Assembly: GCA_026874595.1 (NCBI GenBank)
Contig: CM049309.1
Span: 91,412,723 to 91,476,722, forward strand
Direction: 5' to 3'
Source of the DNA: Sipunculus nudus
Lineage: Eukaryota > Annelida > Sipuncula > Golfingiida > Sipunculidae
Length of the DNA: 64,000 nucleotides
The position numbers and the translations under genes are program-made. Shown here piece by piece: positions 28,401 to 35,304 of this stretch (its first letter is position 1; each line of letters opens with the position of its first letter). The notes under the pieces were generated by a model. It had not been told where the DNA came from. It searched no databases and was given only the letters and a program-made list of their open reading frames with translations.

Positions 28401-28847
28401 GTACTCAAGTCAGAGAGCATTTACAACCTGATTTCTACTTGGCCCTGCTTTACTTTGGTATCCCGTATTATTTCAATCATTTTCATCAAAAGAATTTATA
28501 TGATTATGGTCCAAAACATATTTTATCAAAAACCACATTGACAAACATCATAATTTGTTCATCAATAATGTGAAACATAATGCATTTGACAAAATTTGTT
28601 TAATTAATGCAATTTTACCATAAAATTAATACCTGGCATTCTTGAACTAGGAGGTTCACATTTGAAATTTAGTTGACTGATTCCATACAATTCCATCCCA
28701 TTTAAAGCCTTAAGTGCTTCAGATATTATGCTGAGCTATTGTTGTATCATATTTAGATCTTTTGTGGTGTTGAAAATTATGACTCTTCACTTACCATTAA
28801 GGATTGCCTTTCAAAATTGAATGCGGTGATGCAAAGGGTCTGATGCA
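982..28847 (-). CDS. TAF2: TAF2, TFIID subunit 2 (partial gene, 13 exons located)
   Basis: TAF2 is a subunit of the general transcription factor TFIID; it acts in the nucleus and helps TFIID engage core-promoter DNA. Thirteen exons with GT-AG ends (one junction excepted) join in phase into 487 codons. They match metazoan TAF2 in order, from the segment after the N-terminus ([15 protein letters not shown]) to [20 protein letters not shown], roughly residues 30-520 of a protein usually about 1,200 long. Hallmarks include [67 protein letters not shown] and HEVTHFCLP. The fold is that of M1 aminopeptidases, but the zinc site is lost (see exons 12453-12566 and 11924-12023). The first coding exon was not found and the C-terminal half is outside the window. 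Identification rests on recalled family sequence, but its length and colinearity leave little doubt. Confidence 0.96.
1050..2195. other. TAF2 intron, unique AT-rich sequence
   Basis: No exon, RNA gene or clear element was recognised. The 78-codon open frame at 1611-1847 shows no family resemblance and no splice context. Confidence 0.5.
2198..5714 (+). mobile_element. Family D element, copy 1 (rolling-circle-like, composite)
   Basis: The element starts ACAAGGCCTACAGGCCGAAT, with the palindrome GGCC-TACA-GGCC, followed by GCGAACCTGTG. It ends CTCACAGGTTCGCTAAAAA, so CACAGGTTCGC mirrors the 5' subterminal word. A second 3' end of the same type occurs inside at about 4,293-4,336, so this is probably two joined copies or an internal duplication. 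The interior has diverged repeats (e.g. 3,820-3,960 versus 5,350-5,490) and a 2,860-3,200 block of 'CTGACTGAACTCTTGACCTG' repeats. An inverted relative lies at 58,265-62,505. No coding capacity was seen. Confidence 0.7.
5847..5939 (-). CDS. TAF2: TAF2 exon ([20 protein letters not shown])
   Basis: This exon is 93 nt, phase 0 in and out, with acceptor GATACAG and donor GTGAGT. It reads [20 protein letters not shown] and [11 protein letters not shown]. It matches NKLL.LA..A..Q.F.S..WS.ML.STS of TAF2, in the helical part after the peptidase-like domain. It sits about 130 bp beyond a D-family element end and 200 bp before an A-family element. Confidence 0.94.
6134..7730 (+). mobile_element. Family A element, copy 1, with ~280-bp tandem core
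   Basis: The 5' end is ACTAGAATACGGGTAGTCGA, with the palindrome GTAGTCGACAAGCGACTAC and then GTATCCGCC. The 3' end is a hairpin, GTATCCGCAAAAC...GTTTTGGCGGATAC, whose stem mirrors the 5' GTATCCGCC. The core repeats about 4.5 times at 280-bp spacing (GTAGGTGGCGCCACCTG at 6407, 6686, 6966, 7246). A GGC-repeat run lies near the 3' end at 7,663. It lies in the TAF2 intron upstream of exon 5847-5939. Confidence 0.78.
7735..8480. other. TAF2 intron, no feature recognised
   Basis: Unique AT-rich sequence. The short open frames (7929-8180, 8241-8444) have no recognisable domains or splice signals supporting an exon. Confidence 0.45.
8495..8735. repeat. Two-copy 106-bp tandem duplication
   Basis: The block 'ACATTCCTAACTTTGACCTT' recurs at 8551 and 8657, with matching sequence before and after, at a 106-bp spacing. 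It lies just downstream of TAF2 exon 8777-8977, inside the intron. Confidence 0.8.
8777..8977 (-). CDS. TAF2: TAF2 exon ([20 protein letters not shown]), acceptor edge amplified
   Basis: This exon is 201 nt, phase 0 at both ends, with donor GTAAGA. It reads [60 protein letters not shown] and GRELLLQ. It matches TAF2 (Y....GG..L.P....K.HPHT.S..Y...Y..KA.L..R..E.R). Its first ~64 nt and the acceptor CCTTTCAG are the source of the 85-bp array that fills the preceding intron. Confidence 0.95.
8978..11450 (-). repeat. 85-bp minisatellite built from a TAF2 splice acceptor and exon start
   Basis: The acceptor motif (CTGAAAGG on the + strand) occurs at 8978 and every 85 bp to 11443: 29 intronic copies beyond the genuine one. 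On the minus strand each unit contains TTGTCCTTTCAG followed by ~60 nt matching the start of exon 8777-8977 (ACGATGCGGGAGGTAGAAAG...). The outermost copy near 11,400-11,450 is the most diverged. Units fall into variant classes: CG/TG/AG after CACAA, and G/A/C before CATC. Confidence 0.97.
11455..11915. other. TAF2 intron between the 85-bp array and exon 11924-12023
   Basis: AT-rich unique sequence. No feature was recognised. Confidence 0.45.
11924..12023 (-). CDS. TAF2: TAF2 exon ([20 protein letters not shown])
   Basis: This exon is 100 nt with acceptor TGTTACAG and donor GTTAGT. It reads [20 protein letters not shown] and [13 protein letters not shown], ending in phase 0. It corresponds to the WLNEGFA segment of M1 aminopeptidases; the glutamate that would be the third zinc ligand is lysine here (WLPKGIA). 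The GN.KYRH..(A)K block matches TAF2. Confidence 0.94.
12453..12566 (-). CDS. TAF2: TAF2 exon (degenerate HExxH region)
   Basis: This exon is 114 nt with acceptor TTTTCAG and donor GTTAGT. It reads [20 protein letters not shown] then [17 protein letters not shown]. The stretch [10 protein letters not shown] corresponds to the HELAHQWFG zinc-binding helix of M1 aminopeptidases, with both zinc histidines and the catalytic glutamate gone. This is a known property of TAF2: peptidase fold, no peptidase site. Confidence 0.93.
12570..13206. mobile_element. Fragments of C/D-type elements in a TAF2 intron
   Basis: At 12,657-12,690, 'AGGACCCATGAGTCTCGATG' then CTCAGCT resembles the 5' palindrome of family C. 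At 12,880-12,917, 'CACCATCGCATAAGCTCACA' then GGTTAGCTTAAAA is a family D 3' end. GGTGGCACCACC-type words follow at 13,020 and 13,145. Boundaries are uncertain. Confidence 0.4.
13207..15113. mobile_element. Non-autonomous element with TIR TAC(T/C)GTATTTATGCGTGTA
   Basis: The left end is TACTGTATTTATGCGTGTA at 13207. The inverted right end is TACACGCATAAATACGGTA, ending at 15113. Just inside both ends is the shared word GTCGTCTTATAC or its relative (13,272; 15,070 and 15,086). About 1.9 kb lies between, with no transposase frame. It lies in the TAF2 intron upstream of exon 12453-12566. Confidence 0.6.
15114..15418 (+). mobile_element. Family C 3' fragment
   Basis: It ends in 'CCTCAGTTGACCTGCAGTCA' then GCTGAGCTAAAAATC, the family C 3' end, after a GGAC-rich stretch typical of that family. 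It also holds a poly-G run at 15,178-15,189 and CATTTCAGGTTTCCAAGGAA as in the copy at 34.8 kb. Confidence 0.5.
15719..15837 (-). CDS. TAF2: TAF2 exon ([20 protein letters not shown])
   Basis: This exon is 119 nt with acceptor TTATAG and donor GTAAGT. It reads [20 protein letters not shown] and [19 protein letters not shown], leaving phase 2. It matches F.FYEE.L..R.PYSC.K.VF.D of TAF2. In M1 peptidases this region carries the GAMEN substrate-binding motif; here the position reads SAYAT, consistent with a non-catalytic protein. Confidence 0.95.
15995..17906 (+). mobile_element. Family C element, copy 1 (full length)
   Basis: The 5' end is ACAAGGGACCTATGGGTCAC, with a GACC...GGTC palindrome, then GTGCTCAGCTGA. 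The 3' end is CTCAGATGACTTATAGTCAG then CTGAGCTAAAAA; TCAGCTGAG mirrors the 5' CTCAGCTGA. It contains a 23-bp poly-G (16,999-17,021) and a GGAC repeat (17,814-17,850). The short open frames inside recur in the inverted copy at 60-62 kb because the DNA is homologous. No transposition protein is visible. Confidence 0.75.
17907..19056. other. TAF2 intron with an unassigned 103-codon open frame (18415-18726, +)
   Basis: Most of this stretch is AT-rich and featureless. The + frame at 18415-18726 has higher GC and more even codon use than its surroundings (…[20 protein letters not shown]…). It ends in a stop without splice context and I recognise no family. It could be a fragment of a retroelement or a processed pseudogene, inserted opposite to TAF2. 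An active gene is unlikely. Confidence 0.3.
19057..20240 (+). mobile_element. Family A element, copy 2
   Basis: The start is ACTAGAATACAGGTAGTCGA with the palindrome GTAGTCGACAAGCTACTAC, then GTATCCGCC. The end is GTATCTGCAAAACTTAATTT then TGGCAGATACAAT. The core has fewer, more diverged GGTGGCGCCACC units (e.g. 19,760) and a shortened GGC run. It is older than the copies at 6 and 39 kb by divergence. It lies in the TAF2 intron upstream of exon 15719-15837. Confidence 0.75.
20633..20735 (-). CDS. TAF2: TAF2 exon ([20 protein letters not shown])
   Basis: This exon is 103 nt, from AG to GTGAGT. It completes the glycine codon of the preceding exon and then reads [20 protein letters not shown] and [14 protein letters not shown], ending in phase 0. 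The segment [20 protein letters not shown] is diagnostic for TAF2. It is isolated between introns of about 3.8 and 4.8 kb that are filled with mobile elements. Confidence 0.95.
20848..22352. mobile_element. Family E element with inverted word-repeat arms
   Basis: The left arm (20,848-20,915) has 'AAAATCTGCCTTGTATCATC' then CAGGCAAGTTTAAAATCTGC. The right arm (22,268-22,352) is its inverted counterpart, with GATGATACCAGGCAGATTTT. The interior holds a family C 3' fragment in reverse orientation (from about 21,153) and AT-rich sequence. It lies next to a (TA)n tract, like the related element at the window end. Confidence 0.55.
22391..22452. repeat. (TA)n microsatellite
   Basis: About 31 TA units, preceded by TGTG. 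It creates a spurious YIYIYI open frame. Confidence 0.95.
22612..23608 (+). mobile_element. Family B element, copy 1
   Basis: The start is ACTAGATATTTCTTGGCACC with the palindrome GGCACCACGGGTGCC, then GTATCCCCAGA. The end is ATAGTATCCCCAGGCTTTGT then CTGGGGATACAAAT, a hairpin whose stem mirrors the 5' GTATCCCCAGA. The core has two diverged units with 'AGGTCAAGGCCACTCTCATA'. It is followed directly by a (TA)n run to 23,711. Confidence 0.75.
23609..23711. repeat. (TA)n-rich tract
   Basis: Mixed TATA/ATAATATA tract between the family B 3' end and the 65-bp array. Confidence 0.85.
23712..24600 (-). repeat. 65-bp minisatellite built from a TAF2 exon end and splice donor
   Basis: CAGGGCTATA recurs at 23746 and every 65 bp to 24591: 14 copies, the last being the genuine exon end. 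On the minus strand each unit reads ATATAGCCCTGGCTGTAGG followed by GTAAGTAAACATTCCTCCAG and an AT-rich spacer. Most copies keep a perfect GTAAGT; the outermost has GTAGGT and one has GTGAGT. The first 19 nt are exon sequence, the rest intron. Confidence 0.97.
24583..24777 (-). CDS. TAF2: TAF2 exon ([20 protein letters not shown]...), donor edge amplified
   Basis: This exon is 195 nt with acceptor AACTTCAG and donor GTAAGT. It reads [60 protein letters not shown] and ALAV. This is one of the best conserved parts of TAF2. The last 19 nt (ATATAGCCCTGGCTGTAGG) and the donor are the seed of the 65-bp tandem array in the intron that follows. Read-through meets a stop at once (GTA GGG TAA), so failure to use a donor would truncate the protein. 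Confidence 0.97.
24892..25033 (-). CDS. TAF2: TAF2 exon ([16 protein letters not shown]...ERGAHVF)
   Basis: This exon is 142 nt with acceptor TTGTAACAG and donor GTGAGT. It reads [20 protein letters not shown] then [20 protein letters not shown] and GHENSS. The blocks F.LD.P.GG..FV.P and ERGAHVF..G..NS.R are strongly conserved TAF2 signatures in the N-terminal beta-domain. Confidence 0.96.
25130..25860. other. TAF2 intron, nothing recognised
   Basis: AT-rich unique sequence between exons 24892-25033 and 25867-25985. Confidence 0.45.
25867..25985 (-). CDS. TAF2: TAF2 exon ([22 protein letters not shown]...)
   Basis: This exon is 119 nt, from an AG acceptor (TTGTAG) to a GTTAGT donor. It reads [20 protein letters not shown] then [19 protein letters not shown], entering in phase 2 and leaving in phase 1. 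It matches the TAF2 segment R-N-L...AV(D)..D.GNGEL.I..P. An open frame also runs on the opposite strand here, but it is a shadow. Confidence 0.93.
25990..27020. other. TAF2 intron, nothing recognised
   Basis: AT-rich unique sequence between exons 25867-25985 and 27027-27117. Confidence 0.45.
27027..27117 (-). CDS. TAF2: TAF2 exon ([20 protein letters not shown])
   Basis: This exon is 91 nt. Its first two bases (GC) complete an arginine codon begun in the previous exon. It then reads [20 protein letters not shown] and LAICQGDAK, ending in phase 2 before GTAAGT. The YNDPTL.IC motif is conserved in TAF2. The 5' edge is set by the U12-type intron and by frame, because no in-frame AG acceptor exists next to it. 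Confidence 0.92.
27118..27520 (-). other. Candidate U12-type (minor spliceosome) intron, AT-AA ends
   Basis: This 403-nt intron begins ATATCCTTTT, a full match to the minor-class donor. It carries TTTCCTTAAT (27126-27135), a near match to the U12 branch element, with the branch adenosine about 10 nt before the exon. Only an AA end (..GTGTACAA|GC) keeps the reading frame and gives C-R-I-Y across the junction. The alternatives AC and AG shift the frame. A one-base assembly error could make an AT-AC or AT-AG intron look like AT-AA. Confidence 0.8.
27521..27593 (-). CDS. TAF2: TAF2 exon (GYVELTVHP...INSKQC)
   Basis: This exon is 73 nt. It enters in phase 0 and reads [20 protein letters not shown] followed by SKQC, leaving one base (C) of the next codon. 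The acceptor is TTTTGCAG. No GT follows the exon; the next bases are ATATCCTTTT, the consensus 5' splice site of U12-dependent introns. The NSKQC motif is highly characteristic of TAF2. Confidence 0.94.
27600..28790. other. TAF2 intron, nothing recognised
   Basis: AT-rich unique sequence between exons 27521-27593 and 28795-28847. Confidence 0.45.
28795..28847 (-). CDS. TAF2: TAF2 exon (N-terminal beta-domain start)
   Basis: This exon is 53 nt. It completes a split codon (phase 1 in) and then reads [17 protein letters not shown], ending in phase 0. The acceptor follows a T-rich tract (TTTTTTCAG) and the donor is GTAAGTG. It matches the HQ..C....F.R.S segment near the N-terminus of TAF2. The exon that should precede it, with the start codon, was not found upstream. 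Confidence 0.9.
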
Positions 28848-29056
28848 CTGAAAAAATACAAGAACCTTTGATATGCTCGAATGACTTAGGTCAATATATA
28901 CATGTACATTTTGTTTTTATATTACATTTATTTCCTTTTTTATATATATATTTGAGAATCCAAATATAAACATAGGACCAATGGCGCCCAGCTTAAGTTT
29001 GAAATTTTTGCAAATGCAAAATATGAAAAATATTCTATTGTAATGTTTTTCATTTA

Positions 29057-30758
29057 TATAAGCATATGAGAAGCTAAGTGGAAAGGGGCCTTCATACTTG
29101 GTTATAGTAAAGTTCCAAGTATATGATTGCAAACTAATACTCTGACAAGACTGTCATGAAGAAAAACAGTAAAAATTTTGGGATACTATGATGCATATGA
29201 AAAATTTACAGATGGACAGGCAAGTGGACAGAATGGACTGAAACCTTTATTTCACTTTCAAGGGAATAATGCATTTAAGTTATATATAAGCCTATTTTTT
29301 TGGCATATCCACTTTTTCCATTAATAGTTTTTATCTGATTCATTTTGTTATTTACAAGTTTTATAAATCTGTAATATAAAAACTGAAAATATAAGTTAAA
29401 ATATTATAATTCTAAGTTCCAATCTTTATATATCCAGAGTGTAGCTCATATTGGGTCATATTATACATACACATATATTTTATTGTTTTTAAATCAAATG
29501 TTTAAACTGAATTTAAAAGAAAACAATGCCACAACATGGCATCTACAAGATTATTCCTTGAATCACTATTAAAAAGTTTTGCACACTGGAGTTTTCAGTA
29601 CATGCTTAATTTTATTCACCGAAATAAAATAAAAGATTCAGTAAATTTGATAAAAGGGATAAACAATATCATCATGCTCATTACAATCTCATCTATAATT
29701 CATTACTGGAATTAATAGTCAATTTCACACCTGGTGAAGTTTTACTCTTCTGAAGAAAAGCATTACTTGTCTGATGAACACCCACACTTTCATAGCGATA
29801 CATCACTTTGTGGACACAATTAAATGTTCACTTTAATCTTTGTAACCCTGGTGGTACAATACAAAATCTATAATGTAGCATAGCCAAGAATAAAATAAAA
29901 TACAGAAAATTTTAAATATTCATCTAGTTTATGCAGCAGCTGGGGGGGGGGGGGGGGGGGAGTGCAGGGCAGAGGGGAAGCCTGCTAGTAGTGGCCAAGC
30001 TGAGCCAAGGCAAGCTGCCTGGGGTGGGTTACATAATGCAAGTGAAGGCTGTATTACTAGGTGGGCTAGATGTAAACAACACTTGACATGGTGTATGAAA
30101 ACTTGAATAAAAGCTACTCTTAAATCCTTATATGTATATGCTGTGAAAGTAAAATCAACAGTGCTTACAGGGAAAAAACGTGCCATTGCCAAAGTTGGAC
30201 AAAATTTAAGGTAATGATTTTTTATTTATGCTAATAACTTTAAAAATTTGCAAAATTCAGATCAAATTTTGGGTAAACAATTGAATCTTGATTAAATAAA
30301 GTTATATTCCTGAAAAGAAGTCTCTAGCTTCAGCAATTCTGATTTTTTTAAAAAATTGCATTATATTTGGGCCCATAACTTCAAAATAATACCCAATACT
30401 GACCTAATTTTTGGTATGTGCACAGAAAATGTATGGAACAATATGAATTCTAAATATGATCAAAAATAGATCAGTGGTTTTGATATTAGGCAGCCTTGAA
30501 GTGAATTAATGGCTTTTTTATGGAAAATGGAGGTTTTTCCTTAATATCTCGAAGGAACGAAGTCCTAATGACCCAATTTTCGGTATGGAAGGAGATTTTG
30601 GAAACATCTAATGGTATGCAGAATTTTGGATTCGTAGGTCCAACGGTTTTAAAACGTGCCCTGTTAACGGTCGGACGGCAGGACGGCTAGACAGACGGCC
30701 GGACGGACAGAGGACCACGACTATAGCACAGATGACTTATAGTCAGCTGAGCTAAAAA
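29057..30758 (+). mobile_element. Family C element, copy 3
   Basis: The 3' end ('ATGACTTATAGTCAGCTGAG' then CTAAAAAC) and the preceding GGACGG-rich run are as in copy 1. It has a 19-bp poly-G (29,942-29,960). The left part from about 29,057 matches, inverted, the copy at 62,762-63,756. The exact 5' end is unclear. It lies just upstream of the first located TAF2 exon, presumably in the first intron. Confidence 0.65.
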
Positions 30759-30759
30759 C

Positions 30760-31605
30760 TTTAAAAAATTAAACTTTTTAAAAATATTTCTGTCAAGTTC
30801 TGTGGAAGTGGTTAATTTGGTGTGTCTGAATTTTTGCTTTTTTTCATTTTACAGCATTAACACAGTTCAAATTTTCAGCCAAATCAGTTTTTATAGGGAA
30901 AAGGGAATTCATTTTATATCAAATTAATATATTTAAAAGGCAGGTTTGCAGCGCAACCTACCTCCCACCTAACAAGTTCAGGGTGACCGCATGCCACAGG
31001 ACACCGAGTTCCATGACCACAAGGTGTAAATAATACATAATTAACAAGCATTATGACGAAATGGAACTCCCTCCATCCATTTAGTTTTCATCTGAGTTAG
31101 TTGTAGAATTGTGATTACTTACTAGAAGAAGCCAGCTATATGTGAACAACAAACAGAGCTGACAACAATCATGGCTGGCTCTCAGCTCCGTCCTACTTCA
31201 AAGACATTGGGAAGGAGTATCTAAAGGTCTTAAAAGGCTACTATTTTCACATTTTTTTCTACAAATCCCTGTAAATGGGAGGGGTGTTTCAGCTGAGATA
31301 AAACTTGCTATGAACTCTTATGACAACTCTAAAATCCTGGCTGAAGACGCCTCAACTTAAGTGACCACTCACGGAGGATTTACCAGACCCACATGACTGT
31401 GTATCAGACGAGAACAATACTATTACAGTCTTCCGAATGATTGTATCAAAACAACACTGGTTCTTAATTTAGCGCAAATCTAGCTCCCCCTATAAGCGCA
31501 AAAATTAAAGTCAATTAAGTTCAAGTTCAACCCCACTAACAAAACCACTTCCACTGTTTACAGAACTATCAAAGTCAGTGGTCAGAATACATGTTGTTAC
31601 ATGCT
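30760..31605. other. Unique sequence, possible TAF2 5' region
   Basis: It is less AT-biased than the flanking elements. Minus-strand donor-like sites exist at about 31,122 (CTA|GTAAGT) and 30,964 (GAG|GTAGGT). No frame leading into the phase-1 TAF2 exon at 28,847 is convincing. Confidence 0.3.
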
Positions 31606-31607
31606 GA

Positions 31608-34218
31608 ACTAGACATTTCTTGGCACCGCAGGTGCCAGAGTATCCCCAGACATAGTAGGCCCCCCCCCCCTTTAAGAACAGACCCCCAATTTTGGCAGCA
31701 TATATTGACACTTGGCATATTTATTGTTTCTTCCATCTAACAATCCACAATCTTGTTGAAGATGTTGGTCCTGTGACCTTGATTGTTTTAAAGATGTGTC
31801 CTGTGACCTTGACCTTTGACCTCATGACCCCAAAATCAATTTGGGTCTTGCTTTTCCAATGGGACATATGCAAGTCAAGTTTGAAATCTATACATCAATA
31901 AAGCAGGAATTATCATCCAGAAACTAATTTTTGGACAGATGGCTCCTGTGACCTTCACCTTTGACCTTGTGACCTCAAAATTGATAGTGTTCTTCCTCTC
32001 TTGGCAGGAGAACTATATGTGCAAGATGAAAGATCTGAAATGAATTGTTTGGCAGAAAATGCATCCACATCTTTTTAAAGATGTGTCCTGTGACCTTGAC
32101 CTTTGACCTCATGACCCCAAAATCAATTTGGGTCTTGCTTTTCCAATGGGACATATACAAGTTAAGTTTGAAAAACATACATCAATAAAAGCAGGAATTA
32201 TCATCCAGAAACTAATTTTTGGACAGATGGCTCCTGTGACCTTCACCTTTGACCTTGTGACCTCAAAATTGATAAGGGTTTTCCACTCTTGGCAGGTGAA
32301 CTATATGTGCAAGATGAAAGATCTGAGATTAATTGTTTGGCTGAAAATGCATCCACAATCTTTATAAAGAGGTTTCCTGTGACCTTGACCTTTGACCTCA
32401 TGACCCCAAAATCAATTTGGGTCTTGCTTTTCCAATGGGACATATACAAGTCAAGTTTGAAATCCATACATCAATAAAAGCAGGAATTATCATCCAGAAA
32501 CTAATTTTTGGATAGATGGCTCCTGTGACCTTCACCTTTGACCTTGTGACCTCAAAATCCATAGGGGTCTTCCACTCTTGGCAGGTGAACTATATGTGCA
32601 AGATGAAAGATCTCATATGAATTTTTTGGCTGAAATTGCATCCACAACCTTTTTAAAGAGGTTTCCTGTGACCTTGACCTTTGACCTCATGACCCCAAAA
32701 TCAATTCAGGTCTTGCTTTTCCAATGGGTCAAATACAAGTCAAGTTTGAAATCCGTATATCAATTAAAGAAGGAATTATCATCAAGAAACTAATTTTTGG
32801 ACAGATAGCTCCTGTAGCCTTGACCTTTGACCTTGTGACCCCAAAACGTATATGGATTATCCACTATTGGCAAGTGAGCTATATATCCAAGAGGGAAGAC
32901 CTGGGATGAAAGTTTGGCTTAAAATGCATTCACATCTTTTTAAAGATGTGTCCTGTGACCTTGACCTTTGACCTCATGACCCCAAATTCAATTTGGGTCT
33001 TGCTTTTCCAATGGGACATATATACAAGTCAAGTTTGAAATCCATACATCAATAAAAGCAGGAATTATCATCCAGAAACTAATTTTTGGACAGATGGCTC
33101 CTGTGACCTTCACCTTTGACCTTGTGACCTCAAAATTGATAGGGGTCTTCCACTCTTGGCAGGTGAACTATATGTGCAAGATGAAAGATCTCAGATGATT
33201 TTTTTGGCTGAAATTGCATCGACAACCTTTTTAAAGAGATTTCCTGTGACCTTGACCTTTGACCTCATGACCCCAAAATCAATTCGGGTCTTGCTTTTCC
33301 AATGGGTCAAATACAAGTCAAGTTTGAAATCCATACATCAATAAAAGAAGGAATTATCATCCAGAAACTAATTTTTGGACAGATAGCTCCTCTGGCCTTG
33401 ACCTTTGACCTTGTGACCCCAAAATTTATATGGATCATCCACTATTGGCAAGTGAGCTATTTATTCAAGATGGAAGACCTGGGATGAAAGTTTGGCTTAA
33501 AATGCATCCACAGTATATTTTAAAATGCCAGTCCAGTGACCTTGACCTTTGACCTCATGACCCTAGAACCTATAGGGTTCTTACTTTAGTGGTGGGCCAT
33601 ACATAAGTCATGTTTGAAATCCATATGGCTATCAACACTGGAGATATCATAAGAGGTGTGTGATTTTCACCATATATGGCAATATTCAAGGTCAAGGCCA
33701 CTATCATAGGAAAGGTCATGACCCCAATTTAAATAAACATCATCTCATAACCCATACCTATGTATATGCATAATATAAAAGAAATCTGTCCATTTGTTTT
33801 TGACTTATAATGCTCACAGTACTGTAAGGTGGCAATTTTGGGGGTATTAAACGGCATGAAAACAAGTAAAGAATAATAGGTGGCCCCACCAGTTTCTGGA
33901 ACATGACAACCCTATCCATGATCTTCCATCAACTTGATTTTGGGATAAATCCATGCAAGATTTCTTGAGATATTAAAGAATTTGTGTTATTTTCCCCAAA
34001 ATTGGACCTATTCAAGGTCAAGGACACTCTCCTAGTAAAGGTCATGACCTCATTTTAAATAGGCGTCGTCCTCTTACCCATATCTATACATATACCAAGT
34101 TTGGTAAAGTTCCGTGAAATATTTTTTGGGTTATCGCGCCAACAAGATTTATATGCGGCGGCGGCGGCGGGACCGGTATGAAAACATAGTATCCCCCGAC
34201 TTTGTCTGGGGATACAAT
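31608..34218 (+). mobile_element. Family B element, copy 2, with ~288-bp tandem core
   Basis: The start is ACTAGACATTTCTTGGCACC with the palindrome GGCACCGCAGGTGCC, then GTATCCCCAGACA. The end is GTATCCCCCGACTTTGTCTG then GGGATACAATT, after a GGC-repeat run (34,157). The core repeats at about 288 bp (CCTGTGACCTTGACC at 31,800; 32,087; 32,376; 32,665; 32,952; 33,243). Each unit has two blocks like TGACCTTGACCTTTGACCT. The many short overlapping frames here are repeat artefacts. Confidence 0.8.
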
Positions 34219-34349
34219 TATTGGTCATGTCATGATCAGAATACTGAAGTAGTATATGTATATAGAAAATAACATTAACAGCTGTCATTGCAAATGTAGA
34301 GTATGGCTTGTCTAGATAGCTGGATTTGCTGTAACAGGTTCAAAGCACA

Positions 34350-35303
34350 AAGCTCACAAGTGGCCATGATGCTCAGCTGAATTTGAAATGATCTTTCAAA
34401 TTTGATTATGATCTGATGAAAAATATTTTTAGAGGAACCTTGAACAATGGATAGAATGACTTCCAGAGTGCTCAAAATTTGGTTTTTTTTTCACTGTAAG
34501 TCCATAGAAAATGGGTTAAAGTGACCTCGTTTAGGGTTTCCAAGAAGATTTTACCAGGAACGCCCTAGATGCTAAGTTAGAAGTTTCTACGTCTAACTTC
34601 TACAATTTGTGTCCATCTGACTTACAAGATACTCAAATCATTTACTTTCACATAGCTCACAGAATAGGGTACAGTAACTTCCAAGGGACCTCCTTGGATT
34701 TTAATTAAATTAGAAGTTTCAATGTCCCAACTGCTATGAATATGATTTGTGCTTGTCTGACTAATAGGGTGCTCAAATCATGTTTGTTTTTTTTGTTTTT
34801 TTTCACATAGCTCCGAGAATAGAGGTCACAGTGGCATTATTTCAGGTTTCCAAGGAATTTTACAGGAACCTTCCTAGATTTGAATCAAATTAGAAGTTTC
34901 TAAGTCTAACTGTAACAAATCATGCAAATCTGTCTTATAGGGTGCTCAAATTAAGTTCTTTCACATACCTTGCACAATATGGGCACAGTTACCTAAATTC
35001 AGATATCAAAGGAGACATTACAATTACCCCCTTTACATGAAGAAAGACATTTCTGGATCCAACAGCTAAGATTTTTGCCCTGTGTGACTTTTTTCAAAAT
35101 CTGGTTTTCAGCCTGTAGCATGAAGAATATTAGTCACCATGACCTAATTTCAGATTTTCATGGGGATTTTCCTGGAACCTCCATAGATGTACCGGGCGTG
35201 GATCCATGGGGGGTGGGGTTTGAGATGTTTATGGATTGACAGACAACAGACAAAGAGTGATCGCTATATCTCAGATGACTTTCAGTCAGCTAAGCTATGA
35301 ACC
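34350..35303 (+). mobile_element. Family C element, diverged copy
   Basis: Left part: 'GGCCATGATGCTCAGCTGAA'. Right end: 'CTCAGATGACTTTCAGTCAG' then CTAAGCTATGAACC. The interior has three diverged ~150-bp units with 'GTTTCCAAGGAATTTTACAG'-type blocks (34,540; 34,695; 34,850). Confidence 0.5.
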
Positions 35304-35304
35304 T

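Noticed and set aside
31046-31091. Possible TAF2 first exon (MKTKWMEGVPFRHNA, donor GTTAAT) in the right phase
   Set aside because: The donor is weak and the junction would add residues not seen before the HQ motif in the family. There is too little similarity to call it.
31692-33487. Many overlapping 60-80 codon frames with similar peptides
   Set aside because: They are the ~288-bp core of a family B element read in several frames. The similarity is DNA repeat homology.
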